From positions 620,001-684,000 of the forward strand of contig WTXI01000002.1 in the NCBI GenBank assembly GCA_022376515.1: 64,000 bases of DNA, written 5' to 3'. The notes under the pieces are model-generated. The model did not search any database, was not told the DNA's origin, and was given only the letters and a program-made list of their open reading frames with translations. This document shows positions 21,494-33,111 of the stretch, in pieces; position 1 is the first letter of the stretch, and each line of letters starts with the position of its first letter. The stretch comes from Lactifluus volemus. Its lineage: Eukaryota; Basidiomycota; Agaricomycetes; Russulales; Russulaceae. The position numbers and the translations under genes were made by a program.

Positions 21494-22948
21494 CTATATC
21501 CATCCCCCCGAATGGCCGCGATGGACAGTTACCGGGTGACCGGAGTGTTGGCGCGCAGTGACGAATGACTCCGTGCCTTGTTGCGTAGCTTGGTCTGGCG
21601 GAAGCTGATCAACAAAAAGGCTCTCCAGCGAGGGTAATACCTCGGCGGCTGATTCTCCAGTGAGCCCTTGTAACGCGGCCACGATGAGTGGCTCTAGCTT
21701 GGTGGATATTATCAGCTTCCGCACGGAGGGAAATGAGTGAAAAAGTTCGAGCCATAACGTGGGATCCATATCATCTGGTAGAATGTCCGGTGGAAGGTCT
21801 CTGTCACATAGATGGTCGTGGTTGATGCTGAGCTCCTCCACGCTGGAGTGGAGGGACAGAATCCGGCTGCAAATCTGCGATGCGTAAAAGATTTGCCAGT
21901 CTAACCTTTTGCACAAGATTTTCCACGAGGAAATGGCCCCGCTGAAGGTGGGCCATTTATGTAAATCTGGGTGAAAGACGATATTGACATAGCCAGTCGG
22001 ATGGAACTCCAGAGATGGACTGGTTAGCCCCAACCATTCTAGGTGACTGAGAAACCGAACGGTTTGCGGAATGTCAAAGATAAACTGATTGAAGAAGCCA
22101 ATTTTGAAGCAATTGAGTCGAGGGGCATCGAGTCTGGCGGCGAGGACTTCCAGATACTCGCTGACACCTCTGAAACTCAACTTGGTGAGAGCGGGGAGCA
22201 GAGAGCGGGTCAGTGGAGGCAGAGGTCGGTTTCTTCGTTTGGGATGAGGATTCGGGGATAGGAATGTGATGTTAAAAATTTCGAGCTTGGTCAAGGCGGA
22301 GAGATAAATAGCCATATCCTCGGGTGGAATGTACGCATTACTCGGTAACTCGTTAAGATCGAGAGTTGTAAGGCCAGTCGAAGATAGGAGTAGTCTTGGC
22401 AAAGATGGAAATGAAACCCCATTCAAACGAAGGACTTGTAAACGTGGGGCGGATCCATGCAAGAACGTATCGGGAACGAACAAGGTCCTATCCGAATCCG
22501 TTGACTCTAGGTAAAGATATTTCAAATTCGGAAATGGCCCCTGCATGACCGTGCGAATTTGTTCCCATAGACAATCGGATCGAGAAGCGATCATAACCCG
22601 GCATACGCGATCAGGACACTTCAACGCGGCAATAAGATTGTCCAAGCTGTCCACCGGATTCCACAAATTGTAGTGAAAGTAGACGACGAGGGGCAGTGCT
22701 GGCCAGATATTCAGCAGTTTCGTCACAGGCGTTTTGGCTGTGCAGAAAATTTGCAGCTTGAGGCCGAGTGGTGATTGAAAAACGACATCTCGCCATCTTC
22801 TGCAAACGTGCACCAGCTTCTCCCAATTCACGCACCATTTCTGTGGATTCATACTGCGATATTCGTTGATCATGGCAGCTCGATAGAAACGAAATATTTC
22901 TAGGAGAACATCATCAGGGAGCGATCCGATTGTCACTCGTTCGAGCAT
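21494..22948 (-). CDS. F-box domain protein, copy F1
   Basis: One uninterrupted frame of 484 residues from ATG 22948. The F-box is near the N-terminus (VTIGSLPDDVLLEIF, then WEKLVHVCRRWRDVVFQSPL). The rest has irregular Leu-rich blocks (LTTLDLNEL, LTKLEIFNI) typical of fungal F-box/LRR-like proteins. By family knowledge it would bind Skp1 in an SCF ubiquitin ligase; the target is unknown. Other copies have a short first exon plus intron. Here the matching upstream region has lost the splice acceptor and the exon ATG, so F1 probably starts at MLERVTIG. Confidence 0.82.
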   Translation of the reverse strand: MLERVTIGSLPDDVLLEIFRFYRAAMINEYRSMNPQKWCVNWEKLVHVCRRWRDVVFQSPLGLKLQIFCTAKTPVTKLLNIWPALPLVVYFHYNLWNPVDSLDNLIAALKCPDRVCRVMIASRSDCLWEQIRTVMQGPFPNLKYLYLESTDSDRTLFVPDTFLHGSAPRLQVLRLNGVSFPSLPRLLLSSTGLTTLDLNELPSNAYIPPEDMAIYLSALTKLEIFNITFLSPNPHPKRRNRPLPPLTRSLLPALTKLSFRGVSEYLEVLAARLDAPRLNCFKIGFFNQFIFDIPQTVRFLSHLEWLGLTSPSLEFHPTGYVNIVFHPDLHKWPTFSGAISSWKILCKRLDWQIFYASQICSRILSLHSSVEELSINHDHLCDRDLPPDILPDDMDPTLWLELFHSFPSVRKLIISTKLEPLIVAALQGLTGESAAEVLPSLESLFVDQLPPDQATQQGTESFVTARQHSGHPVTVHRGHSGGWI

Positions 22949-24153
22949 CAGGCCTGTGCCATACAAGTCAGCAGTCGTTGCAGTCGTTGCTTTATATAAG
23001 TTCTACCTGGTCTTTGTTGAATAGAGGCCCCAGGTAATGACTGGGGGATGATACTATTCCTGGGCCAGGGGGACCGAAGGTGGTCAGTGATGGGGTTTTT
23101 AGTGCGCCTGTCAGTGATTGCTGATTGTAGATCAGCAAGTATTTTTTAATAGAGGGAGATATGTACATACCCAATAGGGTCCATCGGCAGGAACGATAAC
23201 AGGGATAGTTGTACAATAGTATCACCGACAGACAAGAGTGGTCCTAGCCACAGTCACGTACACCTCCGAGTCGAAGCACCGCATTATTAATCATGGACCG
23301 GAGATGGCCAAATACGACAATCCGATAACTATGGTAGATGCACAAGTGGATGCATGTAGTACTTGGCGGGGAGAGCATCGAATAACTTACCTGAACAGTC
23401 AACCCAATCATCGCCAACTGCACAGCAAACTGAGAATACTCCAACTTCCATCCTCGCTGACATACGATGACGATGAGCTCACAGTGATCAAAGCGGCCAC
23501 AACTCCGACTGTATTTCCAATCTGGTAGAATACACTGCGATCGGGTATTCCATTCGTTCGAGCGGTAGGGGAGTGTTTCCGGAAGACAGACGACGCGACC
23601 CTGAAGACACAGGCGAAATTCATGGGAAGAATCCGGTGGTAGGGGCGCATGAAGAGGTTATACTGACCGGCAGAAAAAAGATTGTCGCGATAACTGGGCT
23701 CAGCCGACGAGCGGGGAGATGGGCGTGGAAGCCGTGGCTGTCATCGGCTCGGTTTTCACCGGACGTTCACCTTTGAGCCCAACGTGGCGCCTCATTTTTC
23801 CCTCGACCTATGCTCAACTGGAGCCTCACCTATCCAAATCAGGGAGCTTGCGCACGTCCAACACTGTCTTCATCCTCGACGGAACCGAGTCCCACATGAT
23901 ATTCTCTTCTCACTCCTCACTCTGACGATAACTTACTCGGAGCAGGGCGAGTCCCTAACAGCACCGAACGATCGGTGGGGTTCTAGCTAAAATGCCGGTT
24001 AGCGCGCATCGAGTACTTCTGCGTTGATCGTCCACAAGTGAGGAAAGACCGGCTTTTCATGCGACATCCGGGCTATCAGAAGTCTTCTCAGAAGTCAGAC
24101 GCCAAAATGGTTTTAAATACGGAATCGTGGTGATGGTTTCCTCACTATGATAT
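22949..24153. other. Intergenic with an unidentified minus-strand coding relic
   Basis: Between F1 and P450 copy C. On the minus strand, 23408-23650 and 23244-23444 give coding-like but mutually frame-shifted text (IPDRSVFYQIGNTVGVVAAL; LEYSQFAVQLAMIGLTVQV), and 23830-23900 encodes MKTVLDVRKLPDLD. I could not assign a family or join the pieces. The last 100 bp is the P450 promoter, diverged from copies A and B. Confidence 0.35.
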
Positions 24154-26301
24154 ATGGCCATGACATCACTAATATCTGTCCTCGATATTCTCGCTGCAGT
24201 ATCGCTTCTTGTTACTCTTTGGGCCATCCGAGATCATCGAAAGCGAGGAGGTCTACCCTACCCTCCCGGTCCCCGACCTTTACCTTTCATTGGCAATCTC
24301 CTCGACATCCCAAAGGAGTTCTCCTGGCTCGCATATAATCGCATTGCGGAAAAATATGGTACCAGTTTTGCTCTTAGTAACTTAGCAGCTCGTCTTACAA
24401 CTTGAGCTGCAGGGAATATATTGTCCTTTCATGTCTTTGGAACGGTCATCGTCGTATTGAATACCGCGGAAGCTACAAAGGATCTCCTTGAGAAGCGTGG
24501 GGACATCTGCTCTGATCGTCCTGTCGTTCCAATCTTCGAGATGTATGTTCGTTTGATTAAGCGTCTGTGCCTATTGAATGACATGGCTTAGGGCAGGATG
24601 GCAGTGGGTTGTGAGCAGTGCTAGATACGGAGAGCCATATCGCCTGGCACGCAAGCTCCTAGATCGTGGTCTTCGCCCGGGGGCAGTGGCACCACACCGC
24701 ACCATGCAACGGTCCAGGGCACACGCTCTCCTCAACAGGGTGCTGGAATATCCGCACGAGTGGGAGTCCCATATCGAGCTGTAAGTGCTGACGCTTCTCC
24801 TTCAAACTACCCCTGACCATTTGCGATATTTAAGTATGCAAGGGGAGTTGATATTAGCAATGACATATGGTTACGAACCACAAGGGCGCAATGACAGGAA
24901 GATTGAGATTGCCAAGCAGCTTTCGAGCGTTGGGTCTCAAGTCGCTCTTCCGGGTGCCTTGCTCGTCAATGACCTTCCATTTCGTATGTGCTATTCCATC
25001 TTTAGAGGCACGATCGAACTCATCCCATCGCCGCAACCATAGTACGTCACATCCCTGAGTGGTTGCCTTGGTTCAGTTACAAGCCATTAGCTCGTGAATG
25101 CTATAATACTGGACAGAAGGTCATGCATGAACCAATTCGGTTCGTCAAAGAATGCATGGTGATTGTTTCGTGTCTGTGTGCCTTAGTGAAGCTCACTGCG
25201 TTGGTCTCATAGCTAAATGGCACAGCACAACCTTCGCTCGCTCTTGACAATCTACAGGCGTTGGAGGGCCTAAGCGAAACAGAACGCAGGAGGACAGAAC
25301 AAACAATTGCAGAGGCTTTAGGTTCGATGTACGCAGGTCAGTATTTGCGAATGCATCGAGGTTAAACTGACTTGTTTTTTTTTCGGTAGCTGGGGTTGAT
25401 ACTGTGCGTTTCCGATTGGACATCTCTCACGTGGACATGTTCATTTCTTGTCCTCGTTTTCTAGACGGTCGCGGCTCTCATGTCGTTTTTCTTAGCTGCT
25501 TCTCTCTATCCCAATGTACAGAAGAAGGCACAGGAAGAACTTGATGCTGTCACAGGACGAGAGCGACTGCCGACCTTTGAGGATCGATCGAGACTACCCT
25601 TCGTCGATGCAGTGTGCAAGGAAGTCCTGAGATGGAAACCAGTTGTGCCTTTGGGTGCGTCCATCCGATTACTGGTTGTCTGAGCTATCTCAATTTATAT
25701 CACTGGTAGCTATCCCTCATGCAATGATGGAAGATATTGTATACGAGGGTTACTTCATACCGAAAGGTGCGTTTTTTTGACTCGCGAACCTATTGCCATT
25801 TTTGAATTTGAAGCAAACTTTATCACTGGCAGGTGCATTGATGATCGGAAATACATGGTGTGCAGTTTTCACCATGTCCTCCACTGGCAGCCCGCACTGA
25901 TTATATACAGGGCAATTTTGCACGACCCTTCGGTGTATCCAGAGCCAGATGTCTTTAGGCCGGAAAGATTCCTTAATCCGGACGGAAGCTTGCGGGATGA
26001 TCCGATATTGGTATCCACATTTGGATATGGACGGCGAATCTGTCCTGGAAGGCATTTTGTTGATGCGACGCTGTTTATCACCGTGGCAGCTTTATTCTCT
26101 GTTTTCGACATTTCAAAAGGACAAGGGAGACCTTTTTCTTACAGCTATACTGGCACCATCATAAGGTACGACTATACCTCACCAGTGAATGACAGACATC
26201 TTATTGTATCTATTAGTCAGCCAAAGTCGTTCCCGTGTTCGATAATTCCCAGAGATGAAAAAGCAGAAGCGCTTATTCTTGCCTGTAAGTCGGAAAGTTG
26301 A
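24154..26301 (+). CDS. Cytochrome P450 monooxygenase, copy C (broken splice donor)
   Basis: Exons by comparison: 24154-24358, 24413-24556, 24597-24780, 24835-24983, 25043-25158, 25213-25336, 25390-25403, 25465-25654, 25710-25766, 25833-25857, 25911-26165 and 26217-26301, giving 515 residues. I-helix AGVDTT, KEVLRW and [15 protein letters not shown] are present. The donor after exon 2 reads ttaagc where A and B have gtaagc. Retaining the intron brings a TAG. A gtctgt donor 6 nt downstream keeps the frame and adds two residues but leaves a 34-nt intron. Exon 11 is 9 nt shorter (GQ-GRPF instead of GQSEDGRPF). Either a weakly spliced gene or a very young pseudogene. Confidence 0.75.
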
Positions 26302-27085
26302 GGTATCCACCTACCGCCCTCTTCGCAAAGGTGTATTATTTTTGTACGTGCCACACGACGATACTTTGTATCTAGCACCTATATGAGCTTCCTTCGTCGT
26401 TGACTGGAAATAAGTGCCCCCAGCATTGGCGTGGCATAATTGGGACATTATGACAACGGCTGTGCCATGTATTCTATATTACCTATCAAGTTCCTTCCAT
26501 TCGTTCGGTGCGGGGAAAGGACCAAGGGAGTAAGATGCTAATCCCGGGTCATTCCCCCAAGAGCCGCGCGCATGGTAGCGGCGGCAAGTGCCGGAATCCC
26601 TATGGTTCGACACCGATGACGACAAGATCAGGATGCCACCCCAATGTCTGTGACATTCCTCTTCTATTAGAGACTGTCTTGACTAGTTTATTTTGGGATG
26701 AGGTGGTGTGAGTATGCCGCTATCAGGCGCGTGAAAGTCAATATATTGTCATAGGGAAACGGTAGATATGAAGTCTACATGTCACAAAGGGGATCAAAAG
26801 TGAGGTAGTTACACAAACAAAGAAGGGCATGTAGCTATCGTGACAACGTAGTCGTAGAAAGGGAGGGCCCGGGGTCAGGCTGCAGAACCGAAAGGAAAGG
26901 TACATGAAACCGAGACTCGTAGCATTAGAGACGGTACAGCTTGGTGACATTCCAGCAGTCCAGGATCGTTGTCAGAGCACCGAGAGTAACCGTATTAGGG
27001 CAGATAGTGGGACGATGAAAGGGAATGGGTGGAAGGAAGTAAATCCGGGTGGTTTCAATGGCAACCGCCAACTGCTGCGTTGGCC
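26302..27085. repeat. P450 3' / F-box 3' spacer of the tandem unit
   Basis: The spacer between copy C and F2. Its text (atggtagcggcggcaagtgccggaatcc; cctcttctattagagactgt) recurs at 32450, 42500-43250, 46200 and 56660, defining the duplicated unit. No gene. Confidence 0.7.
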
Positions 27086-28786
27086 TTAGCCTATAATATC
27101 CCTCGAAAATTGGGTGCGATGGACAGTTATAGGGTGACCGGAGTCAATACCGGAGCGTTTGGTCCGTGTGACGAATGACTCTATGCCTTCCTTCGTAGCG
27201 TTGTCTATGGTAATTTGACGATCACTGGGATAGGGCTCATCAATGGTAAGACTCTCTAGCAAGGGGAATACGTCGAGGAGAGAATTCCCGCTGGCAGTGA
27301 CTCTTTGTAACGCAACTGCGATGAGCGGCACCATCTCGGCAGACACTGTCAACCCCCGCACAGAGGGGAATGACCGAAAAATATCATGCCATAGAGTGGG
27401 GTCAATGTAGTCTGACCGAGGTCCTGGCGGAAGGTATTTGTCCCACACGAAGGGCCAGCAACTAATATCGAGCCACTCCACGCCAGAGCAGAGGGGTTTC
27501 ATCTGGCTGCATATCTGCGCTGCGGAAAAGACTTGCCAATCTAATTCTTTGCACGTGACAAACCACCTTAAAGTAGGCTGAATGTGAAATAAAAGATTGA
27601 CGTTGCCAGCCCGATCGAACTTCAACCGTGGCCTAGATTTCCTGACACACTCTAGATGACTAAGAAACCGAATGGTTTCCGGAATGTCAATTACAGGCTG
27701 GTTGAAGTAGCCCGTATCAAAAGATTCGAGTCGAGGGGCGTCAATTCGGCCAGCGAGGACTTCCAGATACTCGCTAACACCTCGGAATTCAATCTGAGTG
27801 AGAGCGGGGAGGACAGAACGGGTCGGCGGAGGCAGGGGTCGGTTTCTTCTTTTGGGATGAGGAGTTGGTGATTTGAATCTAATGGTAAGGGTTTCGAGCA
27901 TTGTCAATGTGGATAGACATGTAGCCATTGCCTCGGGTGGAATGTACCCAATATTCGATACGAATTCAAGGTGAAGAGTTGTGAGGTCAGTTGCAGACAA
28001 GAGCAGTCTCGGAAAAGATGGAAGTGAGACCCCCTCGAAACGTAGATATTTCAAACTTGGGGCGGATCCGTTCAAGAATGTACCGGGAAGGTGCAACACT
28101 CTATCAATTGATGACACGAAAGAAAGGCGTGTCAATGCCGGAAATGGCTCCTGCATGACTGCGAGAACTTGATCCCATTGAGAATCCAGTAGATAAGCGA
28201 TATCGACCTCGGATACGCGATCGAGATGCTCCAGTGCGGCAATCAGGTTGTCCAAGTTCTCCTCGGGTTTCCACCTTTGACCGTGAAAGAATATGTGGAG
28301 AGGAAATGGTGGCCACGTAGTATTTAGCAGTGTCCTCGCAGGCGCTTTGATTGTGCATAAAATTTGCAGATCGAGACCGAGTGGTGATCCAAAAATGACG
28401 ACTCTCCATCTTTGGCACACGTGCGCTAACTTGTGCCAATTCCTGTACCATTTCTGCGGATCGATAGTTTCGAGCCTGGGGGTGGCGATTCCGAGTCGAC
28501 AGAATCGAAATATGACTAGGAGGACATCATCGGGTAGCGATCCGATTGTCACTCGTTGGGACACCAGGCCTGGGCCATACAAGTCAGCAATCGCTGATCC
28601 ACCACGACTATGATGCCAATACTACTACTTACCTGGACTTTCAACAGGGACCAGGTTACCTGGTCCCTGTTGAAGGTAATGTTGAAAGAACGATTTCCTC
28701 ACTGGCAACTTGAAGTTCCAGAGAAGTGCGATGCCATTTCCAATCTTTGAGACAATGGAAAGGATGGAAAGGCTATTTATTGGCAT
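27086..28786 (-). CDS. F-box domain protein, copy F2 (two exons)
   Basis: Exon 1 is 28786-28660 and exon 2 is 28593-27086, joined over a 66-nt GT-AG intron, 544 residues in frame. Exon 1 encodes MPINSLSILSIVSKIG... and ends QQGP; exon 2 opens AIADLYGPGLVSQRVTIGSL and continues with the F-box (PDDVLLVIFRFCRL, KLAHVCQRWRVVIFGSPLGL). A Leu-rich body follows, with family blocks such as LLLSATDLTTLHLEF and FRGVSEYLEVLAGRIDAPRL. Skp1 binding is inferred from the family. The exon 1 donor lies in a perfect palindrome, and exon 1 is longer than in the other copies. Confidence 0.8.
28640..28674. repeat. 35-bp perfect palindrome at the F2 exon 1 donor
   Basis: TTCAACAGGGACCAGGT-t-ACCTGGTCCCTGTTGAA. Each arm is the normal exon 1 end of this F-box family, so an inverted duplication created two candidate donors. 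Confidence 0.8.
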
Positions 28787-29280
28787 CACAGGGATCCCAG
28801 GAAATGACTGGCAGGCAATTATATTACTCGGTTGGAAGGATGGAGGAGATGTAGATATTGCAGCTGAGGACGACTCAGAGTCAGCGAAGAAGAAAATGCT
28901 GAGTCCTCGAGGCCTAAAACTAAGGGTATATATACACGAGTACAACACGAGGCTGACTATAATATGTGTCTGTTTGCCAAGCTGATATTATCCCTACACC
29001 CCGTCACTGCCCACTACCCTCCCCTTCTGATCAGCCACGCGAGGTCACACGCCAAATTTCAGACTCCGATTCGCGTGCTGTACAGCCAGAAATGAGCGCT
29101 ACCGTGACTACTGTATTGGGCTACTCAATCGTCACTTTTTTTTTACTTTTGAATAACTCGATGAATACACACTCAAATTTTGAATGTGTATTCTAGATGA
29201 CTGCTACTATGTGTTCCATACTTTTTTTCTTCACGCAAGTACTATACCACCCCTGAAGAATGGAGAGATTGTGGCCTTAC

Positions 29281-29632
29281 CTTTGCAGTGACCTCACCCG
29301 TCTCCTTAAAATCTGTACAACGCCCGAAGTTGCTGAGTGCGAGAAAGTCTTCGATCAGACGTGTGCTAATGTTGAAGCCCATCTTTTCGAGCTGCTTGAT
29401 CACTTCTCCATAGTCATCGTAGCCTTGTATAAGCTGGACGACGGGTGCGCCGTACGTCATTGCAAACAACTCGGCATTCTGCAAACTTGAACGTTTTCCA
29501 AAGATGAGCGTTGTCACGTAGTAGCAGATGGATTGGTGTGTCAACGCACTATCTTCTTTGTTCGCTCTTTCCAGAGGTCTTCGCCGATGGCTTTGTATTT
29601 GTTTTTTTTTACTTGAAGCTGCCACGTCACAT
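29281..29632 (-). pseudogene. BET3 5' fragment (exons 1-2)
   Basis: Exon 2 (29478-29281) has the same 198-nt length as in the intact gene and encodes [20 protein letters not shown] onward, with both splice sites. Exon 1 (to 29632) has ATG changed to GTG and an insertion in an A run that shifts the frame. Exons 3 and 4 are absent. It is a decayed partial copy of the gene at 59346-60197. Confidence 0.85.
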
Positions 29633-29988
29633 GCTGATAGCAAGTCATGTCGCGCCTGAATTACAGGCCCCTCCAGAAATGGTGTGTTTGCTTTCTCTGC
29701 ATTTTTTTAGCCGCGAAAATAAAATAAAAAAAGTCTAAAGGGCTAAGGTGGAACGTGACGCGAGGTGTGGGAAGCATTAAGCAAAAGGGAGAATAGAAGG
29801 AGACGTGAGACACGTTCGTCATTATTAATAACGAAACCGAGACGGGATAACGGGCACAGCTTGGCGTAATACCAACAATCCAGGATCGTTTTCAGAGCAC
29901 TGAGTGAGGAAAGATAGTGGAACGACAAAAGGGAACGGATGGAAGGAAATAAATTCGGGTAATTTCAAGGGCAATCGCCGCGTTGACC

Positions 29989-31532
29989 TTACCCAATCCT
30001 TGTCTTGGTGCGATGGACAATCACAGGGTGACCGGAATGTTGGCGCGCTGTGACGAATGACTCTATGCCTTCCTTCGTAGCTTTGTCTGGGGAAAGCCCA
30101 TCAATAGAAAGGCTCTCTAGTGAGGGGAATACGTCGGGGGCAGAATTACCCCTGGCAGTGGACCTTTGTAACGCGGCTGCGATGAACGGCTCCAGCTCGG
30201 CGGACATTCTCAACCTCCGCACAGAGGGGAATGACCGAATAAGATCAAGCCATAGCGTGGGATCAATGTCGTCTGGCCGAATTCCAATTCCTGGCGGAAC
30301 GTCTTTGTCCAATAGATAGTATTTGTCCTTGATATCGAGCTCCTCCATGCCAGAGCTGAGGTGTATAATCTGGCTGAATATCTGCGCTGCGGAAAAGACT
30401 TGCCAATCTTTTCCTTTGCATCCGATACTCCACGATAAATTAGACATGATAAAAGACGAATGGGGGGACGGAGGTGGGTAAAATAACATTTTGACGTAGC
30501 CAGTCGGATCGAACGCCAAGGATGCACTATGTGACTCTAGATGACTAAGAAACCGAATGATTTGCGGAATGTCAATTACAAGCTGGTTGAAGAAGCTTAT
30601 CCCGAAAAACTCGAGTCGAGGGGCATCAATTCGGCCAGCGAGGACTTCCAGGTACTCGCTAACACCTTGGAAGTCAAATTGAGTGAGAGTGGGGAGGACA
30701 GAACGGATCTGCGGAGGCAGACGTCGGTTTCTTCGTTTGGGATGAGTCGGTGAGTGGAACCTAATGTTAAGGGTTTTGAGGCTCGTCAATGTGGATAGAC
30801 ATGTAGCCATTGCCTCGGGTGGAATATACCAGATATTCGGTATGAAGTTAAGAAAAAGTGTCGTGAGGTCAGTTGCAGACAAGAGCAGTCTTGGAAAAGA
30901 TGGAAATGAGACCCCCGAGAAATGTAGATACTTCAAGCGTGGGGCGGATACGTTCAAGAATGTACCGGGAAGGTGCAACACTCTATCAATTGATGACACG
31001 AAAGAAAGGCGTGTCAATGCCGGAAATGGCTCCTGCATCACCGCGAGAACTTGATCCCATAGAGAATCCGGTGGAGAAATGATACGGACCTCGGATACGC
31101 GATCGGGATACTCCAGTGCGACAATCAGGTTGTCCAAGTTCTCCTCGGGGTTCCACTCTTGAGGGTCAAAGTAGATATTGAGAGGAAATGCTGGCCACAC
31201 ATTCAGCAGTCTTCTTGCAGGTACTTTAGTTGTGCATAAAATTTGCAGATCGAGGCCGAGTGGTGATCCAAAGATGACGAATCTCCACCTTTGGCATACG
31301 TGCACTAACTTGTGGACTGACATATTCGATGGTGAAGATTCGACAGAATTGAAATATTTCTAAAAGGACGTCATCGGGTAGCAATCCGATTGTCACTGGT
31401 CATACAAGTCAGCAATCCATGATCATGATGCCAATACTACTTACCTGGTCCCTGTTGAATCATCGATTCCTTCCGGAGATGTGCGATGCCATTTTCAATC
31501 CTTGAGCCAATGGAAAGGCTGTTTATTGACAT
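29989..31532 (-). pseudogene. F-box gene copy F3, frameshifted in the F-box
   Basis: Exon 1 (31532 downwards, MSINSLSIGSRIENGIAHLR) and an acceptor at tatgaccag give VTIGLLPDDVLLEIFQFCRI. Then a deletion between FTIE and HKLVHVCQRW changes frame near 31325. The remaining 444 codons to 29989 are open and match the other copies. Single lesion; the rest is well preserved. Confidence 0.78.
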
Positions 31533-31667
31533 CACAGGAAATGACTGGTAGCCAAATGCTTCGGTTGGAAGGATGGAGTTCCGAAAACACAGCCACCGGA
31601 AGCAGGTGGTTACAGCAATATTCCCAGGGTCTATAATAGGCTTTCGGCGTTGTAAACAAAATACAAT

Positions 31668-32038
31668 CTAGTCGTCACAAACTGGTACTTCTTCCTCAAG
31701 GTATTTTAGGATCTCCGTGCTCTCATCCCCTCTCAAATCATCAGACATGAATTGAGCTTCTACGCGTGTTTGAACCCGGTCCCCAGTGCCAATCCCCCGT
31801 AAATCACGTCAGAGAAAAGTGAGCTAAACCCAACTTGAAAAGGGCCAATACGCACCATCTCGAGCGCACCGCGCAAAAAACCTCACAAGACGATGCTAAA
31901 CCACAGCCCACCTTCGAACCCCTCTTCCGGAAGCTCCACAAACTCCGCCGAGGGTCGTGAGAGTAAAGTAGTAAAGTACGGTTGTAGCATTTGCGTCGTT
32001 GTTCCTGCTGCCGGTTGTCCGCCAGGCGTGTTTGACCG
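31668..32038 (-). pseudogene. BET3 3' fragment (exon 4 and part of exon 3)
   Basis: Begins with the BET3 stop region ([13 protein letters not shown]) and runs back through exon 4 and the exon 3 end (GVLRGALEM) to about PAGQPA. It then joins directly to the P450 last-exon sequence at about 32040. Confidence 0.85.
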
Positions 32039-32039
32039 C

Positions 32040-32112
32040 CAAACTCGTCCCTGTGTTCGATAATTCTTAGAGGTGAGAAAGCAGAAGCGCTTATTCTTGC
32101 CTGGATGTCGAG
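32040..32112 (+). pseudogene. P450 last-exon fragment
   Basis: Matches P450 exon 12 ([19 protein letters not shown]) with small changes, including a TAG at attcttaga. Nothing of the upstream exons is present. Confidence 0.8.
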
Positions 32113-33111
32113 GTATCCACTTACCGCCCTCAGGCTCTTCGCCACGGTGTATGCTATGTATTATTTTGTACGTGCTACACGACCGTCACAATTCCTTGTA
32201 TCTAGCACCTATACTATGAGCTGTCCTTAATCGTTGACTGCTGCCGGGGGGAAAGATGACTGTCAATGCGTGACCAGGGGAAGAGGACCTCAAGTTGCCA
32301 CTAGGCCCCCGACATTGGCATGGCACAAATGGAACACAATGACAACAACTGGACCATGTATTCTAGTACCCATCAAGTTCCTGCCGCCGGTTCAGTACGG
32401 CAAAAGGGCCAAGGGAGTAGATGCTAACCCTGGGTCACTCCCCAACCTGCATGGTAGTGGCGGCAAGTGCCGAATCCTCGCGGTTCGACACCCCGATGAC
32501 GACGTCTGTGATACTCGCCTTCTGTTAGAGAATGCCCCGAGTCATTTTACTTGGGGAAGGGTGGATGTGAGTATGTCGCTATCAAGCGTGTGAAATTCAA
32601 TATATTGGTGTAAGGAGACGGTGGTAGCCTAGCAAAAGCGATGAAAGGATGACAACAGAAAGCACTTATCAGATGTAAATGTGATACAACGGATATGAAG
32701 ACTACAGGCCAGAGGGAAAGCAAAGGGGATCAGAAGTGAGGCTATCATGATAACGTAGTCGTACAAAGGGAGGGTCGGGGTCAGGATGCAGAACCAAAAG
32801 GAAAGGTAAATGGGAAGTTCTAAGGTGGAACGTTACGCGAGGTGTGGGAAGCATTCTGAGGCATGAGACAAGAGGAGAGAAAGAGATGGTAAACCCTAGG
32901 ATAAAAAGGACGAATAGAAGATGCGATCGTCATTAACGAAACCGAAACGCATGAAACGGGGCAAAGGGCACAGCTTCCAGCAGTCCAGGATCGTTGTCAG
33001 AGCATCGAGGGTAACCGTATGAGGACAGATAGTGGGACGACGAAAGGGAGCGGGCGGAAAGAAGGAAATGGATGGTTTCAAGGGCAACCGCCAACCGCCG
33101 CGTTGGCCTTA
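32113..33111. repeat. Tandem-unit spacer (P450 3' to F-box 3')
   Basis: Same order of blocks as 26302-27085 with small indels: cgtgctacacgac, then catggtagtggcggcaagtgcc, then agaaagcacttatcagatg, then the F-box 3' flank. No gene. Confidence 0.75.

Noticed and set aside
22043..22261. Plus-strand open frames beginning MTKKPNGFRN or similar, repeated in every F-box copy
   Set aside because: They are antisense shadows of the conserved minus-strand F-box body and recur only because the genes are duplicates.
7275..26301. Secondary-metabolite gene cluster around the three P450s
   Set aside because: No backbone enzyme (polyketide synthase, NRPS, terpene synthase), transporter or cluster regulator lies nearby. 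The P450s are a tandem family beside F-box genes.
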